64,000 nucleotides of DNA from assembly GCA_027943335.1 (NCBI GenBank), contig BSBK01009263.1, positions 355,496 to 419,495 on the forward strand, given 5' to 3'. Origin of the DNA: Chamaecyparis obtusa (Eukaryota > Streptophyta > Pinopsida > Cupressales > Cupressaceae). The translations under genes were made by a program, and so were the position numbers. Shown here one piece after another: positions 46,075-59,580 of the stretch (positions are counted from its first letter, which is position 1; each line of letters begins with the position of its first letter). The notes under the pieces were generated by a model that did no database searches, had not been told where the DNA came from, and worked only from the letters and a program-made list of their open reading frames with translations.

Positions 46075-47956
46075 TGCGGGTTTTGTATGCAGGTTTGTAG
46101 GTACCGGGCATCGACTTCGCAAAATTGTCAGGATGAACATGCCTTATCGTAATATCTCAAATGGTAAAAGAGGGGAGATAACACGGGTCCAAATCCTAAC
46201 CTGAGCCATATTATTGTCCTGAAATAGTGGACAAGATTTTGTTATTCCTACCCTTTCTAAATTCATCTAGTTGATGTGAGTTTATAACTCTGTTATTGCG
46301 TATGAATGTGGGTCCTTAGGTCCTTGTGATGCTTTTGATTTTAGTGGTTGGCATGTTTTCTATATTTAGATTATTTAATCTGATTAAATAGTGCAATTTC
46401 ATTAAATTGGATCTTTGCTATTTTTAGCCATGAGAGATTATTTAATTAATTAGAAATTAATTAAATGTAATTATTAAGTGTGGTTGAAATATTTAATTAA
46501 TGAGGATTAATTAAATATCTTCACCTTATAATTATTTAATTGTAAATTTAACTTATTTTCAATTGTAATATATTTGTTAATTTAAGGGTTAATTTAGCAT
46601 GAGGAAATCATTTTAGATTAAATGTATTATTTTTAATTGAAGGCATTAAGTTGCACATTTAGTTTAAGTGAAAATTGAATTAGAATTTAAAGTAAAATGT
46701 TGAGTTATGAATTACAATTAAAAAATGCATTATTTTATTATTTTGTTATTTTATCATGCAAAGTGAATTGATAGAAACTATATTAGTGAGTTGAGTTCTA
46801 TTTTCTGATTAGGACTTGGATGTTGAGTTCTTATTTTTATTTGGAGTTGCATGTTGAGTCCTGTCTTGGGGGATTTTTCATTATTAGGAATTGTTTTAGC
46901 CATTTTTCACAACACAGGTTTGGAGGAGACAGGTTTTGGGAGAAAATTTGGTAGACAAGTTGAAGGATATTGGTGGAGAATTCGATTTTGGAAAGCTTCA
47001 AAGTTTGGGGTATTATTTTCATTATGTTGATCAGGTTTTGGAAGAGCTCTCTTGGATGAATTTGGAAGATTTTTAGAAAGCTTGTATTTGGAAGGGTGAA
47101 ATAGATCTTTCTTGGTTTTGAATTTTCAAGCATTGTTTGAAGTAGGATTTGAAACCTTCTTTTTGTAAAATTCTTTCCTTTGAAAAGATTGCTTGCTTCG
47201 TGTCTAAAATTGTTTATGTGAATGAATTTGAATTGGGTTTTCTATTTTAAATTAATTTTGTTTTTGTGAAATTCTGGATTAGTTGATGTTAAATTAGATT
47301 TGGTATTTAGTTTGGTGGTTTGAAAACCTAGTATGAAATTTTAAGAAACTGTGTAAATTTTCTCAATTAGGGTATTTACCCAGAAAAGATTGACATTTTA
47401 TTCTCAATATGTTTTGCATAGGAAATTAAATTTGAAATTGCATATGAAATCATTTTAAAAAGAAATTAGTTTTTCTTGAAACCCTAGTTTTCCATTAAAG
47501 AAATCAGTTGAGAAAATATATATGTGATTTTAAAAAAAAAGGATTTTTGTTATTTGAATTTATTAATATTATTATTTATTAATTTTCAGTTTTAAAAAAA
47601 TTAAATTTATTATTATTTATTAATTTTGGGATTTAAAAATTAATTAGATTTTTTTTTTAATTTATTATTTATTAAATTTTAGATTTATAATTGTTAAAAA
47701 AAATTTAATAAATAAATATTAATTGATTTTTTTTACATGCATATTTTAATATTAATGTTTCTATTTATTTTTAGAAAATTAATAACATTATTTTGTTATT
47801 AAATGCATGGTGTTTTGATATGCATGAATTTTTTAGTTAAATACTTATTTAAAAAGTATACATGCATGAGATTTTATTTTAATTAGATAGTTATGTGGGA
47901 GATATTTATATGAATGCTTTTGTAGTCAAATGGACTTTAGTCAACAAGATGATTGC

Positions 47957-47961
47957 TTTAG
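47957..47961. repeat. Target-site duplication of the inner solo LTR, left copy
   Basis: TTTAG, identical to 52070-52074. Confidence 0.87.
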
Positions 47962-50900
47962 TGTCATGCCCCTATCTGCTTCTGGCTTGGTTTTCTTTTA
48001 TTCTGCATCTTTATTTAGTTCTTCTAGGATGGATTTATGTCTTGGTTTGGATTTGATATGTTTAGACTCTTTTGGTTAGAAGTAGATTATAACTTTGTTC
48101 TAACTTTGATTTATATCTCAGACAGATTAGGGATATTTAGTTGGCTATTAATTGTTAATTTTGGTTAGACTATGACATTGGATTTAATTTAATATCTGCA
48201 GACACTGTCTTTTCTGTATTATCCATTTCTCTATTGACTTTGGTACTTGGAAAATTGTGTTACTTGGAAGAAGGATGAGGAATTCTTATTCTGCAATTAA
48301 GTTTTCATTTATGAGGATTTCGATGTTATACTGGTCTATTATTGTGAAGGAAAATATGGTTAATTTCATGTTTAATGCTAGTGTATAAATGATTTTATTA
48401 TGTAGCATCTATTGTTTAGTGAAAATTGAAATTTAAATGAATATTAATAAGTCTATTATGTTAGAATGTGTTAGTGGGAAGATATGTGTTAAAATGGAAG
48501 GGGGAATTAATAATATCCTAGCATTCTTGTATTTTGGTTAGCAAAGTTAAGATTAGTGAATTATGTAACATTGGTTATGGCTTGAGGTACTCCCTTTGGT
48601 GTCGTGAACTTGGATTAATATGGCTATGTTATAATATTTACACTGTGCCAAGTTATTTGTTTTTGCTATGTTCGAATGTTAGTGGGAATTGGTTGTTATT
48701 TGCACATGTGAATTACTCTGAGCATGGGTAAGTGGGAGTTCTCAGTAAGTATGTGTACTACTGTAACAGCTGTCACTTTGTTAAGTAAAGTTGGCAGTGA
48801 AAGATAAGTTTGGGTTTTAATGCAGTTACGACATGTTTATGGGAATTCAATGACTTCAGTTCGCTGTCGGTCATTTGCTTTGGCAAGGTTTTGCTTCTCT
48901 ATTGTCGTTATGGGTTTGATGCCTGGAAAGGTTGCAGAAATGGAGTCATTCTGTTCAGATTGGAAAGGATTGTGGTTGTTTGCTTGTGCATTATTAATGG
49001 GGATTCTCCATTTTGCATTTCATGGTTCTATTTCTGGTTTTCGAGCTATCTTTTGGAAGCACTATTCGGTTTTGGTGCTTATGAAACGAGCTCTATCACG
49101 GGGTGCTCAGTTTCGTTGCTTGGTTCTTGGTCTTTTTCGGTGGGTTTAGCTTTGCTGAGAAAGGAGTTGGTTTTGGTGTAGCTCGCCAGTTGGGAGTGAG
49201 GTCTTTGGCTTCAACTTCAAGTTCAGAACACCCCCACTCTGTTATAAAGGCAGGGGCATTCTCTAACTCTACTCTTGCTATCTTTATGAATCTGGTTATA
49301 AAATTCATTTAAATGGTTTATATTCTGATTATGCAATGTGATTAAAATGTTATTTTGTACTGTAGAAAAGTCTTTCAATATGTGTGTGGTTTTGCACATT
49401 GCAGTGTAATGTTCACTATGTGATAAATTGGTATTTCGGTGTGTGATTTTGGTTCAGTTGTTTAGAATATGGTTTTTTGAGTTTGTCAAAATGGTGATAC
49501 TGTTTTATAGGAGTATGGTAGCGTAAGGTTTCCTAAGGTTGGAGGGGCTTGTGTGTTTCACTGGTTCATGTCAGTTGTCATGATCTTAGTAGTGGGAACG
49601 ACAATGGATTGTGTAAGGAAGTAGCAATGGAGAGTGAAGACTGTTAAGTTGTCATCTCTTTACTACTAGTTTTGTTACCGAGCTTTGGGAATGTTGTTTT
49701 GTGATCGGGATTAGTTGTTCTAGTATTGATATTGGTCTTGTTGCTAGGTATTTGGGTTTTGAGTATCCTGGTTTTATTGCATTCTCTATTTGGTATAGTT
49801 CTCAGGTTCTGTGGTTCCTAGGTTATTATGGGTGTGTTACCGTGGTGAGAAGTTTTCTTGGCAATGTTGGAACATTAAATGAATTTGTATTCTGTACCCG
49901 GTTTCCCATTATTTAGTTGGAAGTTTATTTTGTTTAGTAAACACAGCAGATGTTCATTATGATGCCACTGTTAAGAATGTTGTAGTTGACTGTCTAGTCT
50001 TGTCGAGCATTGGTATAGAGAAGCTTTGTTAAGTCGTGGTTAGAGATTCTGTAGAATGTATCTCTCTGTCTAATAGCTTGCAGTATTGGACTCGAGAGAT
50101 GGAGATTCGGTTACCATGAGGTTTTGCAAAGGATGGTCATCGTATGTTATTTGTATCGGTCTCTGGTGTTAGTGATTGATATGAATGTTCACAATTTAGG
50201 GTTCTAGATGTAGGTAATTAAGTTCTGGTTCTATTCTGCAGCTATTGTTAATGAGGATTGTTGGGTCTGTTGATAAGTTTTATTAGGAATCAAGTTCTTT
50301 TGGATGATCATGCTGTAGCAGGGAAAAGAACATGGTTTTGTTTCTTGGTGCTATAGTATTTTTGATTGATGTGGGGTTATTATGGAAATCTCTATTGTCA
50401 CATTACTCTTTCATAGATTTAGTTATGATTTTGGTCTGAAGACTATTTGATGGCTACTATTGCAGTTTATTACTGTCTGTGGAATTTTTGGAGTTGTATC
50501 AGTAACTGATAATTTATATTTAGAATGGAATATATGATTTCATGTTTTATGATTGTATTACAACTTTGATATAGTGCTATGTACTCTGAATTAATGCAAG
50601 GGTACATAAATATATATATTTGTAGGAATGTATATGTATATATGTATATACATGTTTCATGAGTGTATATACATATGTACATATATGTGTTTATGCCTAC
50701 AAGTATGTACACAAGTGACTTGGTAATAGAGATAACAGAATTGATCAAGTGTATTTATATACGAGCGGTAATTATGTAGTTAATCTGTAATTCTGTATTA
50801 TTCTTTGGTATTAAAGTTGATCGTTAACTTTCTATGGATTCACAAATAACTCTGTTAGTTAGAATGTGACCAAAGAATGGAATTGAATCTCAGGTATTTA

Positions 50901-52069
50901 TGTTGACGATAGAATTGAATGTTTCCATTTTCTGTTATTAAAATTGCAATTAGTTATCAGGAATTGGATATTAATATTGTTTAAGTTTCTTGGAATAGCA
51001 TTGGAAATTTTGCTTAAGTTATTCTTTGAGTGATGAAAAGAAGATGCTTGCTGTGGCTATTTTTGGAAAGTGGTTTCATGGATGTATGTGGAAATCTTAA
51101 ATGGTTGTTTTAGTGTTATGGGTTTAGTTGTTAAGTAAATAGTATTAGTTGAATTGGTTATTCAGATTTTTACTATGGTTAGCTATTTTGGTAGTATGAA
51201 GTGTTTTAAGATAATGCAAGTGTGATCCTTAGTATGGGAAGCTGACTTTTGTCTAGAGCCTGAAGGCGAAAGAATATCTGTCAGTTAATTACTAAGTGAT
51301 AATTTAATAATTCATGGGCTATGGGTTTCATTTAAAAAGATAAAATATGTTTCCCTGATTACTTGCACATGTTGGTGAATTAAGGGAATGGTTTTACCTT
51401 ATTGCTTGGAAAGAATAAGGCTGGCATAATGAATTCTTCGAGTTTCCTATTGGTTACTGATCATTGATTCTTATGTAGATACCCAAAGCTAGTGGATCAT
51501 CACCTTGTCATTTTCTTTGCGATTTTATTTCTGTTGATTAGAAATGAAATGCTTCTTGTAATGATGAAATATGTCTGTTTTTATATGCATGGTTCAGATT
51601 ATTTTGTTAAGGTTTTAACCTGTTTGATGCAGATGTTTTGGAGGTATTCCATTATCTTAGACTATTTGACTAAGCCCTATTTGTTGTGGCTGTTTTATAT
51701 ATTGGTGTTTTCAGGATTCTAGATGAGGAAAACTATGTTTTTGGGGGAATGGTTGACTGCTGTAAAGATTTATGGAAAACAGATTATTACCTAGTTACTG
51801 GTTATCAGAACAGTGCTTAGGATATCTAGGATCAAATAGATGTATTCTGGAACTTTTAGTATGTTTATATTTAATGTTGAGTATATTGATAAACCCTCAT
51901 GTAATTGATTACCTTGGATATTTAAAAAATTGATTATGTCAGTTGATTTGTAATTCGGTTCTATGTTGTACCTTGTTTATAAAAAAAATTGTTGTGTTGT
52001 TCAGGTTTATTTCATTGGTTCTCCTGTGGTTGTTTATTTTTATTTGGTTAGTAGATGTGGGGTGTTACA
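47962..52069. mobile_element. Inner giant solo LTR (4,108 bp) nested in the outer one
   Basis: Begins TGTCATGCCCC and ends GTGGGGTGTTACA, the same 13 bases as the outer element's end, and is flanked by a perfect TTTAG duplication. The interior is T/G-rich and noncoding. Open frames around 48534-49312 overlap each other in two frames and on both strands and have no known domain. Apart from the tips I see no evident similarity to the outer copy, so they would be two subfamilies of one LTR type or two families sharing ends. It could also be a noncoding LARD-like element, but no internal long terminal repeats are seen. Confidence 0.75.
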
Positions 52070-52074
52070 TTTAG
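52070..52074. repeat. Target-site duplication of the inner solo LTR, right copy
   Basis: TTTAG, identical to 47957-47961. Confidence 0.87.
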
Positions 52075-53892
52075 TCAACTGAAATTTATAATTATATATG
52101 TTTATTTCCATGATTATACATACATGCAATATAGTTGAACTAGTTATGTTTTAAAATTAATTGGATTTCTTTAAGGGAATATTTGTATGTTAGTATAGTT
52201 ACTTATATTTATATTTAAAATGAAAGATGTAAGTACTAGAATATAGTTTATTTATTCGATTTAAAATTGCATGGATTATTTGGGGATCATTTATTCTAGT
52301 TTGCATGATATTTTATTAATGATAGAGATTTACTTTGCATGTGATTTTATGAAGAAGATGATTTCTTTCTTGAATTCTAATGTGAGTGTTTTAACCATGT
52401 GATTAATTGTTAAGTAAATTTGAGTGTTTGATTTACTTATGTTTTCTTCATGATGATGTCATTCTGATTTGAATCAATTATGGATGAAATAGTCTATTTT
52501 TAATTAAGTTCTGATTGATCTTTTATTACCCTATGTGGTGGTTTTGAGGGGTTAGATTGTCTAATAGTGAGAATGTAATTCTAGAGGTAGGATTTTGATG
52601 TCTTCTTGTTCATGGTTGTTTACTTGGTGAGCTATGTTGTATTCGATTGGTTTAAACCAACCTTATGTGAAACTTTCTCTATGATTCTCTTTTGTGATGT
52701 TTGGTATTTTTGTAATCATTTTTGGTTCTTGTGTGTGAAACTAGATCTGAGATTACCTGGGTGTATACCCGATTTGATCTATGTGAGATATGTGAGCCTA
52801 GGGTAGTTTACCTAGATATGTAATAAGAGGTGGCTTGCAATAAGCATCAGGGCCCACAAGTGGTTGCTAGGATCACTTATGGTAAGTATTTATAATCAAG
52901 TGATAACTTAATATAACATTGAGAGATTTTAAAATGAACCTAATAAGATATGCTTCCTCACCCATTCTTGAGTGCTAGTACAGACTAAGATGGAGGATGA
53001 GATGATTAATAGCCACCTTTAAAAGGTATTGTGTATGGCATAGTTGATGGCTTCATCTGTATGAGAGGTCATTGATACCGTGTATGGTCACTTGAGTGCC
53101 GGGATCTAGAGAAATTACCAGGATGAGCCTCAATGATTAGACATACATGATGACACCTTCCTATGCATAGTCTAGTTATTCTACAAGTGTTGGTTGCCTC
53201 TGGATTAGTAAGTCTTACCTATTGTTATCTTTTGTACACCTTGAGTTAGAGAGATTTTAAGATCTTTTCCTTAGCTTATTTTGTGGTTATTTTTAATCCG
53301 AGTGGGATCTATTGTTACCTCCTCAACATAGTGGGAGTAGACCATTTAGATTCACAAGGTCAGGTGGTAGTGATTATTTTACCATTTGGGATTTTGACAT
53401 TCATGTACCAGTGCTGGATGATCCCTGTAGCAGTTGATTCTTCTTGATCTTCATTGTTGGAGTTGTCTTCTTCTTCTTCTTCTTTATGATCATGTATCGT
53501 TGTATCAGTTCTTCAGTGATATCTTGTGTACTTCTTTTCGATTATTATATTACATACCCTGCGACATGTGCAGTGGATGTAGGTTATTATGGATACCGTA
53601 TGGTACCAGTTGTATTTATGTTATCCTATATGTGATGTTTCTTTTATCTTTCAATTATTTATATGAGTTTTGTAATTATCTCTAATCAAAATTAATCAAT
53701 TAATGTTAACGTAATCTTCATCGCAGAATCCTTGAGAGTTGTACCCTATGTTGGTTATTGTATTAATGTAAGTAAATGGTTATTGCTTCCACATTGATGT
53801 TTATCTTGTATGTTAACTTTTTTAAAAAAAATCTGCAAACTTAAATGCATGTTTAGGTTAAGTTCTCCTAGGTTCGCTAGTGGGGTGTTACA

Positions 53893-53897
53893 TAATG
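53893..53897. repeat. Target-site duplication of the outer solo LTR, right copy
   Basis: TAATG, identical to 45800-45804. Confidence 0.85.
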
Positions 53898-55327
53898 GGG
53901 ATAGAGCATGCATGGCCAACTGAATGAGAACCCAAACTAAATAACTTATTGTAGTGGCAAAAAACATTCTATTCTATGATGTAAGTGGAAACCCCAAATA
54001 CATCGCACACTTTTGTAACACTTTGTAGAGATAATAGTTCATTGGAAAGTGATGCCTCTTGTATTTTGAAGCTTGGTGTGCCTACTAAGTGAATGCACTA
54101 TAAAGAGGATCTTGTGCCTCCAAGATTCTAGGCTATTCACTCTAAGTAGATGCAACTGGATTTATCCAAGTGGGAATTCAATGGATACTATCCTTCAAGC
54201 CTAAGTTGTGATGTGTTTTTGCATTTAGATTAAAATGGCAATGTTTTTTTGAAGTCTCTTGTGTGTGTGTTAAATAAAATTGTATTAATCAAAATTTACT
54301 AAAAAATATTTCAAAAGGTATTTCAAAAACACTCAAAACATTTTCAAAATTGTTCCAAAACATTCAAAACTATCTCAAAACCAAGTTTCATACACCTTTT
54401 TAAGACATGGACACATTTCTTAGCACCTTGTTGAAATCTTAGGATAGCCTTTGCATTTTATCTCTTGCACCGAGTCTTCATATTCAACCATTTACATTTT
54501 TTATGATAGCATTGCCCTTTTCTCATATTGCATTTGCATTATCAAACCTTTGCATGAATGCATAGTCCAACCCCATTTTAAATCCTTATTAGTTCCTCAT
54601 CTTATTCTTTCATATTAGAACCCTTTTAAAAACTATGCAAATCCAAGAAAAATTCATGCCTTAGAGTTTTGCCTTATTAAGCTGACAGGCTTCTTATGGG
54701 AGAGACTTTCATCAGATTCTTGTAATGTCTTACACCATAAAAGTTTTACGACACATTTCATCACAACGCTGATTTATAAAATAAATTAAGGATTACTTTC
54801 TAATATTAAACTATTTTTATTAACATTTCCAATTATTTTATAAAAAATGAGAAACTTTCATACCATACTACACCAAATAAAATTACTTTCTAATCTACAA
54901 ATTATTTATTATTAAATAAAGTGTCTCTTTATTCTATTGCAATAAAAAAATCACACTGTCATATTTCTAATATAGCTATTATAGTAGGTTTTATTATTTG
55001 AATCATATTGAATTTTTTATTAATTTAAAGGGTAGGTTAAAAGTGAAAATTCAAAAAATTGGAAGAAGAGACTTACATGATAAAAATTAAAGGAAAATGA
55101 AAGAATGGAAGAAGAGATTTATGTCTATTTTGTAGCTAAGGTTCCAACTTCCTATCAAATGAATAAAATGTAATCTGGTGCTTACATATCAAAAAACTAA
55201 ATTGTCTTATGGATTACATGTATATTTTTATAGATAGAGATTGACTTCTAAAGCTAGATAATTTTAGTAATTATTTTTTTACTTTATGTGTATAAAATAG
55301 TCAATTTATTATTTGTTTATATTTATG
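53898..55327. other. Intergenic, no recognised gene
   Basis: AT-rich; a run of TTTCAAAA/CATTCAAAA variants lies at about 54306-54383. No domain or element end recognised. Confidence 0.5.
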
Positions 55328-55344
55328 AATATTAAAGATTTTTA
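55328..55344. repeat. Target-site duplication of LINE-C, 3' side
   Basis: AATATTAAAGATTTTTA, exactly repeated at 63784-63800 (17 bp). Confidence 0.93.
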
Positions 55345-55357
55345 TTTTATTTTTTTA

Positions 55358-56720
55358 GGCAAAAGTGGTATAACCACCATATTTTATTAATCTGGTTCAA
55401 TAGCTCCCCCGTGGAAGAACCAGTAAGAAACCCCGGGATCATAGTTATAAACATGCATATATCCAAGGATATATAAATACATAAATATTACATATTTCGA
55501 GCAATATGTCAATATTTCTTATCCAGGTTTAGATCATACTCCAAAAAGCCTTCAAAAGTTCCCTAATGACGACGACATGTACAATATGCCGATTGTGTGA
55601 ATTTTTCCTACGACAACAATATTTTATACATCTAACCACCACCAAACTCCAAGGCAGTTAGATGTGTATTAAGGTCTGGGACCCGAAAAAGGACTCGCGG
55701 GCTACCAGAGAAGACATAGGGAAGATGTGGATTTGGCAACTCCATGATGTCTAACACATCATTAACTTGAATTATGACTTTGTTTGCCAAGTGAAACCAC
55801 AAACAACTCTTCGAGAATCAAAGTGCATTTTTTGTGAATTGTGCATCTTGTGAATAGAGGGAGTGTTTAATACTTTCATAGATTAGAAAGAAATCATGAT
55901 TTGAGAGTAGCTCATGATGCAAAAATAGTCCACCAACTAGCACCAAACCATCCCATAGTTCATACTACTGAACAGCCCTCGAGAGCGCATTGTGAGCCAA
56001 CGAAGACACCAAAGACATTGACTGGGATAAGTCCATCACGTTGCAAATGCTCCACGAATGAGAGTCCAATATTTCTTCCCCAACAGCCAGTTGAATTGCA
56101 TCCCTTATTGCTTGCGACTGGCATATAAACATTAATGAAAATGAGCCCTCATTGATGTGAGATGGCAGATCCTCTTCCAAAAGTTCCAATCGCATCCTAA
56201 CTCTGTAATTTCTAGGTATGACTTCATGGTGATAGAAGGCACACTGTTTGCATTACATCACTTGACTAACCCACAAATCCATTGGCTCCCAGCTTTTAAC
56301 TTGACAATGAGTGATGGATATGATCAAAAGCCCACATATTTGTAGCTGTAATAAATTGCCAAGTACAGCCAAAATAAAATCAGGATATCCCAAGTGTGAG
56401 CGAGATTATGCATAAGTTTCAATGTCATTTTTGGAACTTGGGATTCTGCCAATAGTACACTGATTAAACTTTCTCAACCACAAACACATGTGTGCCGATG
56501 AACTTGCAGATGGGGAAATAGATATGCCTGCACAAATGATACACAAGCAAGTTGTGTTTTTATTAAAAGTTATTAAAATTTATATCTCCTATGTACTTCT
56601 CACATGCCAAATACTATGGCATATGAAAAATGTCCGCGCCTCCCATTAAACACACAAATGGAATTGTACTTGGGGTAAATACATAAACCATTTATGCATA
56701 CATTTGTTAAAGAACAAACT
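55358..56720 (-). other. LINE-C 3' untranslated region
   Basis: No domain recognised. Short open frames on both strands at 55901-56345 overlap and look fortuitous. Confidence 0.65.
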
Positions 56721-57767
56721 TCACATCTGGACATTTGAGGCATCAACTACACATGACACTATTTCTCGACTATAGATTTCCTTTAACTTGGCATCGTGAT
56801 TAATAATTGAATCATCATTAATAGCCACCAGTTCATACCCATCACAACCTTTGTTTGCCAGATGGTCTGCTAGTCTATTACCCTCTCTAAGCATGTGAGA
56901 GATCTGAACTTCTTGAAATGAATCCAGTAACAACCAAATCTACTGAAGGATGTATGATAGTTTCCAGTTATGGGATATTCTGCTTATACATGCTGATATA
57001 ATCACTATTGAATCTCCCTCTATTTGAATCTGTTAGAAGCCTCCATTTTTTGCTAATAATAGACCTTCTAATAATGCCTTGGCCTTAACCATATTGTTTG
57101 TGCCATCAGGAAGCGTGCAACATTTTATTGCTAGTAATATTCCTTGAAAATTCCAGATACAAATTCCCACCCCTGATTTACCTGGATTCCCTCTTGAGGA
57201 GCCATCGAAGTTAATCTTGCCAAACCCTTTGGATGGCGGCATCCACTTAATCCCTTCTCTGTCTAGCATTTTATTTGGTTTTGGTTGATAACACCAACCA
57301 AAAGGAGCATGTATTTGTTTCCACTCTCGCAATATAAATGAGTCCCATGATGTCATAATTAGATTATGTTTAAGCTTATTATGACTAGCATTAACTAGTT
57401 TTGATATCGATCTTTCTATTTGAGATGTGACCACTTGGATTGTCAAAAATTGTCTGTGAAAGATTCTTTTATTTCTCTCCCACCAAATTGCCCAGACCAT
57501 TATTGTTGGAGTGCACTTCCAAATTGCTGAGAAAAGGGAGGATGAATATAGTTGTGGCCATGAGTCAAACAGGTCCCTTAGCTTGCATGGAAGAGGAGTT
57601 GGATATTGTAACTTTCTAAGGACAAAATTCCAGCATTCTTGAGCAAATTCACAATTTAAGAATAGGTAGTTTGTGTCTTCTTGATGATTATCACAATGCA
57701 GACAATTAAAAGGTTGAGCTATATTAAGTCTCTGAAGCTGCTCGCTTGTTAATTCCCTATTATTCAA
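56721..57767 (-). pseudogene. LINE-C ORF2 C-terminus: zinc-binding domain and RNase H
   Basis: The zf-RVT domain reads FNCLHCDNHQEDTNYLFLNCEFAQECW; the usual His before LFL is Tyr, which a C-to-T change would produce. RNase H follows: KINFDGSSRGNPGKSGVGI (Asp), AKALLEGLLLAKNGG (Glu), then past a TAA at 57033-57035 QIEGDSIVII (Asp) and REGNRLADHLANKG (Asp). All four catalytic positions are readable. A second stop (TAG) lies near 56950. ORF2 ends with a TAG at 56721-56723. Confidence 0.88.
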
Positions 57768-57984
57768 AGCTAGCCAAAAAAAGCATCCTACTTTTGGTAA
57801 TGTTAGATTATTCCAGCAGAAGGAATAAGCTCGGGATGGTTGCTTGGTTGCGACTCTCTATTGAATAAGTTTATATCCATCCTTAATATTAAAATTCCCA
57901 TCTACCCCCAGTGCCCAAATCAAATTATCCTCCAAGTTTGATAAGTAGATCAGTCTTTGAGACAAGATTTTCTGAAATAATTGA

Positions 57985-59560
57985 ATCTATTGTGGTGAGA
58001 GAGGTAGCTCTTGGGGGTCTTTCCAAATTACTTTCCTTGAGTGAAGGCATATAGAAGATACATACCCAATTAAGTGAATACCCCAAACATTTTCTACTAC
58101 AGAGATAATATCCTCCATTCCAATGTCATTTTTACTAATCAAAGGTGGTGCCCCACTCCATGAGTCACGCCAAAACTTGACTGATTGACCATTATTGACT
58201 TCCCATGTAATATACTTGCATATTAAATCTATGGAAGAGATCATGAAGTCCAAAATGGCTGACCCTTTAGGGGGGTCAGATACCAATATAATTCTAGCCA
58301 GGTTAGAATCATCTAAGTACTTGGCTTGCATAATTTGGCACGAAATATTATGTGGCTTAGAATACATTTGCCATACTAATTTGCCCCCAATTGCTATGTT
58401 CCACTTTTGTAGATCATGACTCCCTTCTTAACTTGTACCAATTTCTCTATCAAGACTAAAGGGATTTTCTTTACTCCGTTCATGTTCCCAATCCATAGAA
58501 AATCTCTAATTAGTTTCTAAATTTTTTGAATGACCGACATAGGAGCCTTGAGGACTGATAAGTAATAATTAGGGATTGCTTAGAGAACTATTTTGATTAA
58601 AAGTATTCTACCTAAGAGAGACAGTCACCTTGCTTTCCATGCAACCACCCTGGCTTTAATCCTTTCGATGATTGGTGTCCAATAACTAATTTTATTTGCC
58701 CCCATGAAAAATGGGATACCAAGGTAGATTGATGGAAGAAAATCCACTGAAAATTGAAGAAGGTTAACAATTTTATTAGATACAATTTGATTTGTATTAA
58801 ACAGATATATCTTGGATTTGAGAGGATTAACTCTCTGATTTGATGCTATAGTATACAGGTCCAAGGTTTCTTTGATTTTCTTGGCCTCCCTGATGTTTGA
58901 TGTACCAAATAATAATTTATCATCAGTGAAAAGTGAGTGAGTCACTGAAATATTTGTTTGACCAATTTGCACACCCAGCCACTTGCCTGATGCTTTCTTC
59001 CAAAGTATGAACCTACTAAATGTCTCTGCCATTAAAATGAATAAGACTGGTGATAAAGGATCCCCCTACCTAACTCCTTGTGTAGATGAAAAATAACCCG
59101 CCGGAACACCATTTATCAAAACTGAAAAAGATGCACCCGAAACACAAGCTTTTACCCATTTACACCAACTTCTTGAAAATCCAAATTTTTGTAGGACCTT
59201 AATGAGGAAATCCTAGCCAACTCTATCATATGCTTTCATCATGTCCAGTTTAATAATGAAATGTGTTGATTTACTATTGTGGATAGAATGAAGAACTTCA
59301 TGAGCCACTAGAGCTCCTTCCATTGTCTCTCTACCTGGAATGAAGCCCCCTTGTGGATGCGAGACAATCTTAGGGATAAGGTACTGCATCCTTAAATAAA
59401 TAGCCTTTGTGATGATTTTATAGATAGTATTGCATAAGGATATCAGTTGGAAGTCTGCAAATGTCTTTGGATTTTGCACTTTTGGAATAATGGCTATATT
59501 AGTGGTGTTGAAGTTTTTCAACATGGTCTTGGCGGTCCTTGATTCTTCTATAACATCCAA
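57985..59560 (-). pseudogene. LINE-C ORF2 reverse transcriptase, second part, and connection
   Basis: Reads NFNTTNIAIIPK, FADFQLISLCNTIYKIITKAI, HPQGGFIPGRETMEGALVAHE and IIKLDMMKAYDRV (59560-59213). A TAG where Trp is normal (59213-59215) follows. The catalytic box SLFTDDKLLFG (58930-58919) has FTDD instead of the common FADD. IYLGIPFFMG and the RT thumb follow to a stop at 58625. The lower segment (58367-57987) has NNGQSVKFWRDSWSG. Two frame changes occur over the span. Confidence 0.88.
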
Positions 59561-59580
59561 TAATTCTCACCAATCCAGTC

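Larger units (their letters stand above)
45805..53892. mobile_element. Outer giant solo LTR (about 3,975 bp without its nested insertion)
   Basis: Begins TGTAGTACCCCAC and ends GTGGGGTGTTACA, so the tips are near-perfect inverted repeats with TG..CA, flanked by the TSD TAATG. No coding motif, PBS or PPT is visible and no internal repeat of the ends is found, so a solo LTR explains it better than a whole element. LTRs of several kb starting TGTAACACCCC are known to me from the Tekay/Del chromoviruses; that assignment is tentative. It is split at 47957-52074 by the inner copy. Confidence 0.75.

Noticed and set aside
48534..49312. Several open frames up to 123 codons in the inner solo LTR
   Set aside because: They overlap in two plus-strand frames and one minus-strand frame, have no recognisable domain, and lie between LTR ends; chance in T/G-rich DNA.
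55901..56345. Short frames on both strands downstream of LINE-C ORF2
   Set aside because: Within the LINE 3' UTR, mutually overlapping, no motif.
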